Below, piece after piece: positions 37,830 through 42,343 of a stretch of DNA of 42,343 nucleotides; within the stretch, counting starts at the first letter, position 1; every line of letters begins with the position of its first letter. The stretch is from positions 1 through 42,343 of IMG/VR virus record IMGVR_UViG_3300023294_000030. One strand, written 5' to 3'. The notes beneath the pieces were generated by a model. The model worked only from the letters and a program-made list of their open reading frames with translations. It did no database searches and was not told the DNA's origin. This DNA comes from a virus. Position numbers and translations under genes: made by a program.

Positions 37830-38393
37830 TTATCCGAAAACGATTGCCATTGCAATAGCTTTTCCTGTTGAAATTCCTGCTTCTCCAAAGCTCAAAGTAC
37901 CTGATCCATCGGTAAGCATTGCCTGTCCACTTGTACCATCTGAAACCGGTAATGTATACTGATTAATAGTATTAATATCAGCGTTGACATCTACAATATT
38001 AGTACCATCTGAGTATAAAAATTTAGTACCTTTATCGGTAGTTGACCAAGTAGTTCCTGTTCCAGATACTGTTTTAAACTCTACCGTAAAAGTACCTGTG
38101 GTACCATTTTTAATAGTGTAATTTTTTTCAATAGAATCTGGGATAGTAACAATTTGATTTCCTGTGATAGTCCCACTTAAAACAATAACTGCATTTTTAC
38201 CATTAGAAATTACACCATTACTAAAATCAAGAGCAGTTGTTTGCGCACCACCTGCAATAGAAACTGCTTCATAACCAGCAATGGCTTGTTGTACAATGTT
38301 TAAATTGGTATTAGTAATATCTCCCCATAGACCGGCTTTTTCACCAGTGACCATGAGTTCTAGTTTTAAATCTCCAGAATAGCTTGATGGCAT
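37830..38393 (-). CDS. conserved tail protein, MPSSYS type (187 aa)
   Basis: MPSSYSGDLKLELMVTGEKA, then GLWGDITNTNLNIVQQAI and GYEAVSI at the N-terminus are the hallmark of a family found in marine T7-like and T4-like phages. The rest is beta-rich, ending in GTLSFGEAGISTGKAIAMA. Role: tail-fibre or baseplate component. Confidence 0.75.
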   Translation of the reverse strand: MPSSYSGDLKLELMVTGEKAGLWGDITNTNLNIVQQAIAGYEAVSIAGGAQTTALDFSNGVISNGKNAVIVLSGTITGNQIVTIPDSIEKNYTIKNGTTGTFTVEFKTVSGTGTTWSTTDKGTKFLYSDGTNIVDVNADINTINQYTLPVSDGTSGQAMLTDGSGTLSFGEAGISTGKAIAMAIVFG

Positions 38394-38431
38394 ATTTTAT
38401 ATAATTCCTTAATTAATAGTTTTTATTCAAA

Positions 38432-39295
38432 TTATGCGGCTGTGTCAATATTATTCCAAGTGACATTAGATCCGGTAGAAACTTCAGTATACGCTACAGA
38501 GGTGCCTGTGTCAACAATTGTCCATATCTGAGACACTTCATTTCCAAGCTCTAAAGTTAACTGATTTCCTGTTAATAGTACGGATCCTGAGATCGTAAAA
38601 GTAACACTTCCTGCAGTCGTATTGATTTGTTGTCCAGTAACATCTACTAGAGTATTGGCATCTAAAACAGCGGTTCCTAAAGTGGCACTTATTTGTTGAC
38701 CGGTTAAAGCCACATCCGGTGCTACATCTACGGTTCCTACAGCTGTTGATAATTCATTTCCTACAACCGGTATATTTGCAATACCACCAACCACTACAGT
38801 TCCAGTATCGGTTTCTAAAACAAAACCAGTTACATCTGCAAAGGTAATAGCATCGAGCGTCGCGGTGCCAGAGACAATAGATAATTCATTACCGGTAACA
38901 TTAAATGCTACATCGGTTTTACCAATAGCATCTCCTAAAGAAAGTGGGATTTGATTTCCAGATGCCATAGCATCCGGTGAAGCGTCTACAGAACTTAATG
39001 CAAAAGCAGCAGTAACACCTGTTGGTGAAGCAATTGTCAAAAGATCTAATGTAGTATCTCCAAGATCTAAATTTAATTGTGAACCAGTAATAGGAACTTG
39101 AGTAGATATAGAATTGTTTCCCCAGTCAAGAGTACCCCAACCGAGTTCTCTTCCCCATCCTGAATTTAATTCTACAGTAGTAGTTACGTCTCCTTGAGAC
39201 GTACTTAATTGAGTACCAGTGACAGATATACTTACATCACTTTGTTCTCCCCAGCTGTTTATTCCCCAGGTTAGTGTACCCCAAGTATTGACCAT
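38432..39295 (-). CDS. repetitive tail-fibre-like protein (287 aa)
   Basis: The N-terminus is Trp/Gly-rich (WGTLTWGINSWGEQ). About ten copies of a short beta unit of the form V-x-V-T-G-x-Q-[LI], followed by G-x-A, make up the remainder (VTGTQLS, ITGSQLN, VTGNELS, LTGQQIS and VTGQQIN). It probably forms a trimeric beta-helix fibre. Contains the heptad patch at 38851-38871. Confidence 0.7.
   Translation of the reverse strand: MVNTWGTLTWGINSWGEQSDVSISVTGTQLSTSQGDVTTTVELNSGWGRELGWGTLDWGNNSISTQVPITGSQLNLDLGDTTLDLLTIASPTGVTAAFALSSVDASPDAMASGNQIPLSLGDAIGKTDVAFNVTGNELSIVSGTATLDAITFADVTGFVLETDTGTVVVGGIANIPVVGNELSTAVGTVDVAPDVALTGQQISATLGTAVLDANTLVDVTGQQINTTAGSVTFTISGSVLLTGNQLTLELGNEVSQIWTIVDTGTSVAYTEVSTGSNVTWNNIDTAA
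38851..38871 (-). repeat. intragenic heptad patch (fibre)
   Basis: Plus-strand CATCGAG, CGTCGCG and GTGCCAG, all NNNCNNG in register. Closely similar to the patch at 29589-29609. Confidence 0.55.
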
Positions 39296-39311
39296 AATAG
39301 GTTAGCTCCTA

Positions 39312-39752
39312 TTAGTTGCCGATTCTTAGAATAGCTGCTGAAGTGGTAAATGCTGGAAACTGAATTGTAAAAGTTCCTGAAGTCGCTGCTTTGTCTGCAC
39401 CAAAATCTAATACTGCCACCGCTTTGTTAGTCGATGAAGTATTATAAATTAAAGCTCCTCTAGCTGTGATCGTTACACCCGTAAAAGATAAATCTGCAAA
39501 ATCAACAATCGCAACACCTGATGAGACTGAAGTACTTGGATTTGGTTTTACTAAGGTTCCACCGCCGGCAGCATATTGTCCAGAATTTGGAACTTCATTG
39601 GTAGAAGCATATGCCGTAGTAGTAGAATTTAACGTTGCATCAGAAGTGTACAGAGCAAGTTTAAAAGTATCACCACCAGAAAATTGAAACGTATGTTCCC
39701 CTTCTAGTAGTTCTTGTTTAAAACTGTTTGCAACCGCTTGTGTTATAGCCAT
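39312..39752 (-). CDS. conserved virion protein (146 aa)
   Basis: A beta-rich protein: MAITQAVANSFKQELLEGEH, FKLALYTSDATLNSTTTAY, VDFADLSFTGVTITARGALI, and FTIQFPAFTTSAAILRIGN. This is a recurrent small structural protein in marine phages and cyanophages, often called a tail or fibre-associated protein. The last two segments, LIYNTS and LDFGAD, fit the family. Role not known in detail. Confidence 0.75.
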   Translation of the reverse strand: MAITQAVANSFKQELLEGEHTFQFSGGDTFKLALYTSDATLNSTTTAYASTNEVPNSGQYAAGGGTLVKPNPSTSVSSGVAIVDFADLSFTGVTITARGALIYNTSSTNKAVAVLDFGADKAATSGTFTIQFPAFTTSAAILRIGN

Positions 39753-39762
39753 AGTTTACTCC

Positions 39763-40428
39763 TTATTTTTGTTTTCCGACTTTCGGAACTCCTGTTTGGA
39801 ATTCATCAGTTCGTCTTCTTCCCATTTGCTCAATTGTAAATCCTTGTAGAGCTTGTTGATATTTACCTTCATAATATTGAATCATATCAGCTGGACCTTT
39901 TAAAAATCCAAAAGCCTCTACTAGGCATGCATACAATAAGCCATTAGGAAATTCTGTACTTAAGTATGTAGTGGTATTACTACTAGATAATCCCTCTGGT
40001 TTCAAGATATAATTTATCTGCATGTTATAATTTATATCTGGGGTAGGAGCCACCACAATGGTGTTCTCATCCCAATAACTGTAATATCTAGGTAATCCTT
40101 GTACTCCAGTAGGATCATACTCCGACATGAAGCTGGTATCCCTAAAATCTAAAAAATATCTATCTGAATTATCTGCTCCACCGGTAGAGTTAGTAATTTG
40201 ACAAGACCTGATTATTAAAGTTTGATTATTAATAAGAGGGGTACTTACAAATCGTTGCCCTGCTATAATATCTGCTTGTGCATATTGTCTATTATTATCA
40301 GAGTCTACGTCTCTTAAAAGTCTAAATTCAGTATCTGAAAGAAAGCCATCTACAATAGTAGAGGTAAATACATTGGCATCTACTTCACAATAATCTCTAA
40401 TTTTTTGTACTAATTCTGCATATGTCAT
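39763..40428 (-). CDS. head-tail adaptor or tail-tube-like protein (221 aa)
   Basis: MTYAELVQKIRDYCEVDANV, then LSDTEFRLLRDVDSDNNRQY, YYSYWDENTIVVAPTPD, and the C-terminal GFLKGPADMIQYYEGKYQQA with IEQMGRRRTDE. The family is regular in marine podoviruses and is often compared with T7 gp11/gp12 (tail tube). A connector role fits its place between virion genes, but I have no structural proof. Confidence 0.7.
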   Translation of the reverse strand: MTYAELVQKIRDYCEVDANVFTSTIVDGFLSDTEFRLLRDVDSDNNRQYAQADIIAGQRFVSTPLINNQTLIIRSCQITNSTGGADNSDRYFLDFRDTSFMSEYDPTGVQGLPRYYSYWDENTIVVAPTPDINYNMQINYILKPEGLSSSNTTTYLSTEFPNGLLYACLVEAFGFLKGPADMIQYYEGKYQQALQGFTIEQMGRRRTDEFQTGVPKVGKQK

Positions 40429-41030
40429 TATGGTTGTAAAGTAATTGGTCCTGAACTACAGCCAATTCCTCCTCCTTGTACATTTCCAAAAGTAGCCGTT
40501 CCCGGTATTTGGAAATAATAATAATTTAAAACATCTCCTACAATTCCAGAAGAATTTATTTGTCCTACGGTAATAGTATAACCGTTTTCATTATCAATGT
40601 CACTGATTGAGTCAAAAGTAGGAATCGGATTAAAGTAATATAAATCGTTATCATTAGTTGGATCAGGTATAATAGGACCGGTAGGAGGACTACCTGCTAA
40701 ACCTCTAAATCGAACTGTATTGCCAGTGCTTAATCCATGATTTTGAGAGTTTACATTAATATAAGTACTTCCAGAATATAAAATAGTTTCAAATGGATTA
40801 GGAACTAATAACACAGTAACCGCTGGTTCTTTACGATCGGGTCTAGCAAATTGTAAACCTTGTGCATCGGTACCTGCTGGTCTTGGATTTAATTGAGGTT
40901 GTTTTGATTCAAACTCAGAAGTATGAACTCTTGCTCCATTCCACTCTACTACCATTTCTTTGTAAGGAAATGCCATACCACTTCTATCGGAAATAAATTG
41001 TGCAAATTTTCCTCTCGATAAATTAGTCAT
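40428..41030 (-). CDS. virion protein, beta-rich (200 aa)
   Basis: Begins MTNLSRGKFAQFISDRSGMA, then MVVEWNGARVHTSEFESKQ and RPAGTDAQGLQFARPDRKE. The middle repeats a beta-domain with NSQNHGLSTGNTVRFRG that is common in phage tail proteins. It overlaps both neighbours by one base, so the three are translated in series. Likely a tail or connector component. Confidence 0.65.
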   Translation of the reverse strand: MTNLSRGKFAQFISDRSGMAFPYKEMVVEWNGARVHTSEFESKQPQLNPRPAGTDAQGLQFARPDRKEPAVTVLLVPNPFETILYSGSTYINVNSQNHGLSTGNTVRFRGLAGSPPTGPIIPDPTNDNDLYYFNPIPTFDSISDIDNENGYTITVGQINSSGIVGDVLNYYYFQIPGTATFGNVQGGGIGCSSGPITLQP

Positions 41031-41980
41031 TAGACTCCTGGGTAATAAGTTCGTGGACTAATATAAGAACTAGCAGAAGAACCATCTTCTTGTAAAGCTC
41101 TTAGTAATTCATCCTCGTATAATAATTTTAATTCTTGTACACGTTGAGGTGCTAATTTTTGTGCTAAATAATAAGTAAGTCCTGAACACATTGCCGGAAC
41201 AAATCTATACACTATATCCGAAGCGTTCGTGTACGATCCTGCATCTTGTATTCTTTTTACAAAAAAGAAGTTAATAGTATTTCCTGCTTCCGTAGCACTA
41301 GGTGCTAGATATAAAGTAACCGATACTCTATCAATAAGTCTTTGAACAAAATATTGAGTAGGAGTTCCTTGTTGAGACTTAGCCGATAAACCTTGATAGG
41401 TTGATCTGTCAATTTTAGTCAAAGGAAAATCTACTTGAGTAGAATTTCTATAAGAAGCTTCTAACATATCGTCATAACCATATAAAATAGTTGCATGGTC
41501 GTATACGACATCATCATCCGCGTGACTAGCTGCGGAAGTACTATTCGCGCCACGAGTGGCTCCGGTTAAACTAGTAGTGTCTGAATTTTGTCCTGAGTAA
41601 GTAATCTGTTCTGTTCCAATTAAAATAGTTCCAGAAGTAGGAAACCCTACTAAAGAATTTAAAGGAATAGTGGTCGCTGTATCATTAATGGCTGCGGATA
41701 AACTATTGAAAACCCCACTGGAAGTTCCATCAGAAGGAGATCTATAAAAATTATAAACGATTTGACCTTGAACTAAAGTAAAAGAATTATTTTCTACTTC
41801 CCAAAATTTAAGACCTCTGTTTCCCCATTCTGAAAATAAAATATTTAAAGAACGTCTAGAAGTTCTCATGTTATTTCCAGACATAGGATTTAATCCTAAT
41901 CTTTCAAAAGCTTCCGTGATAACGTCATCAATGAAGAAATTCTTATCCCAAGTATATGTGCCGGAAGTAATGTTAGTCAT
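41030..41980 (-). CDS. head-tail connector-like protein (316 aa)
   Basis: FIDDVITEAFERLGLNPMSG and LFSEWGNRGLKFWEVE are the conserved N-terminal segments of an adaptor family in marine phages. An inserted beta-domain (about 90-155) carries LIGTEQITYSG, and the C-terminus is helical (FVPAMCSGLTYYLAQKLAPQ, RVQELKLLYEDELLRALQED). P22 gp4-like or T7 gp11-like function is inferred from position and length. Confidence 0.7.
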   Translation of the reverse strand: MTNITSGTYTWDKNFFIDDVITEAFERLGLNPMSGNNMRTSRRSLNILFSEWGNRGLKFWEVENNSFTLVQGQIVYNFYRSPSDGTSSGVFNSLSAAINDTATTIPLNSLVGFPTSGTILIGTEQITYSGQNSDTTSLTGATRGANSTSAASHADDDVVYDHATILYGYDDMLEASYRNSTQVDFPLTKIDRSTYQGLSAKSQQGTPTQYFVQRLIDRVSVTLYLAPSATEAGNTINFFFVKRIQDAGSYTNASDIVYRFVPAMCSGLTYYLAQKLAPQRVQELKLLYEDELLRALQEDGSSASSYISPRTYYPGV

Positions 41981-41988
41981 TTAGACTC

Positions 41989-42306
41989 CTACCCTGCTGT
42001 TAGACCTGGACCAGAATATTTATCTGTTAATAAAGTAACTGCAGCTACTGTAAAAGTAGAAACATAAACTCCTTTTGGAAATAAAATTCCATCTTCAGGA
42101 AAAGAAAAATTAATAATATCTCCTGCAGGGACATCCGCTTGGAATAATGTGTCTCCAGTTGCACTGGTAGTTTTTAAAATAACAGTACCGGACGTTGCTA
42201 GTCCTGCAACAACAATTCCTCTTAGTCTTACAGGTGGTGCTACGATTACATTGGTAGTTGCTCCTGCAATTCTTGTTGCTTGTATGTCTGCTTTATATGA
42301 ACCCAT
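41989..42306 (-). CDS. small virion protein (105 aa)
   Basis: Begins MGSYKADIQATRIAGATTNV, then RLRGIVVAGLATSGTVILKT and FPEDGILFPKGVYVSTFTVA. It is a beta-rich protein related in style to those at 37455 and 30415, and I recall the ILFPKGVYV pattern in marine phage virion sets. It is the first gene after the edge terminator, behind AAGGAGAATAAA. Confidence 0.7.
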   Translation of the reverse strand: MGSYKADIQATRIAGATTNVIVAPPVRLRGIVVAGLATSGTVILKTTSATGDTLFQADVPAGDIINFSFPEDGILFPKGVYVSTFTVAAVTLLTDKYSGPGLTAG

Positions 42307-42323
42307 TTTATTCTCCTTAGTAA

Positions 42324-42343
42324 AGAGCTCCCGAAGGAGCTCT
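42324..42343 (-). terminator. UUCG-loop hairpin terminator
   Basis: AGAGCTCC (42324-42331) and GGAGCTCT (42336-42343) form eight perfect pairs. On the minus strand the loop reads TTCG closed by C-G, the very stable C(UUCG)G tetraloop, followed by TTTAC. It probably ends or attenuates a late transcript from the right; in T7-like genomes such a terminator follows the major capsid gene. Confidence 0.7.

Noticed and set aside
1-42343. Prophage with integrase and attachment sites
   Set aside because: No integrase, excisionase or repressor of known type and no attachment-site repeat is visible.

Overview
The window is a large part of the genome of a tailed double-stranded DNA phage. It is AT-rich by eye, densely packed, and built almost wholly of short overlapping genes with host-type sigma70 promoters. 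The virion proteins (P22 gp10-like protein, MPSSYS-type and MAHFA-type tail proteins, glycine-rich fibres, a 1381-residue internal-virion-like protein and no tape measure) and the replication set (family A DNA polymerase, AEP-type primase, SF1 and SNF2 helicases, Cas4-like exonuclease) resemble uncultured marine podoviruses and SAR11-type pelagiphages. A marine alphaproteobacterial host is inference. No integrase, RNA polymerase, tRNA or CRISPR array is seen. The large terminase, portal and major capsid genes are not in the window and probably lie beyond its right edge.

Layout. (1) Positions 1-2583, plus strand: eight or nine very small genes and a GP88-like gene. The small genes form cassettes: small gene(s), a short CAAGCNN heptad array, a promoter-like stretch, then an AACAGAAAG leader. 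A large heptad array (2664-2943) and a predicted three-way-junction RNA (2605-2661) follow. (2) Positions 2850-4804: a PD-(D/E)XK nuclease with a probable frameshift, the small terminase on the plus strand, and small minus-strand genes, two of them not obvious from long-ORF calls. (3) Positions 5031-9772, minus strand: exonuclease, an HNH gene inserted between two genes that were probably once adjacent, an 803-residue protein ending in an Mrr nuclease domain, and six small genes driven by a promoter at 9805-9834. (4) Positions 10067-17984, minus strand: endolysin, DNA polymerase, DUF3310, UvrD-like helicase, primase and two unidentified proteins, driven by a near-consensus promoter at 18011-18039. 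(5) Positions 18036-19877: a divergent pair with overlapping promoters, including the SNF2 helicase. (6) Positions 19874-42306, minus strand: holin-like membrane proteins, a SpeD homologue, internal virion proteins, two glycosyltransferases, the gp10-like protein, three 2-oxoglutarate oxygenases, glycine-rich fibres and head-tail proteins. A UUCG hairpin at the right edge probably ends the preceding transcript.

The main novelty is a seven-base periodic repeat. It is overt at the left end as CAAGCNN. The same period and a related consensus (CNNGNNN on the coding strand) recur as GC-rich patches of 2-5 heptads inside well-conserved genes: exonuclease, endolysin, helicase, internal virion protein, glycosyltransferase, gp10-like protein and a fibre. 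Seven is not a multiple of three, so this is not a protein repeat. Other points of interest are the Mrr fusion, the HNH insertion with a duplicated gene junction, the RNA structure, and the grouping of prolyl-hydroxylase-like oxygenases, glycosyltransferases, and collagen-like and glycine-rich virion proteins.
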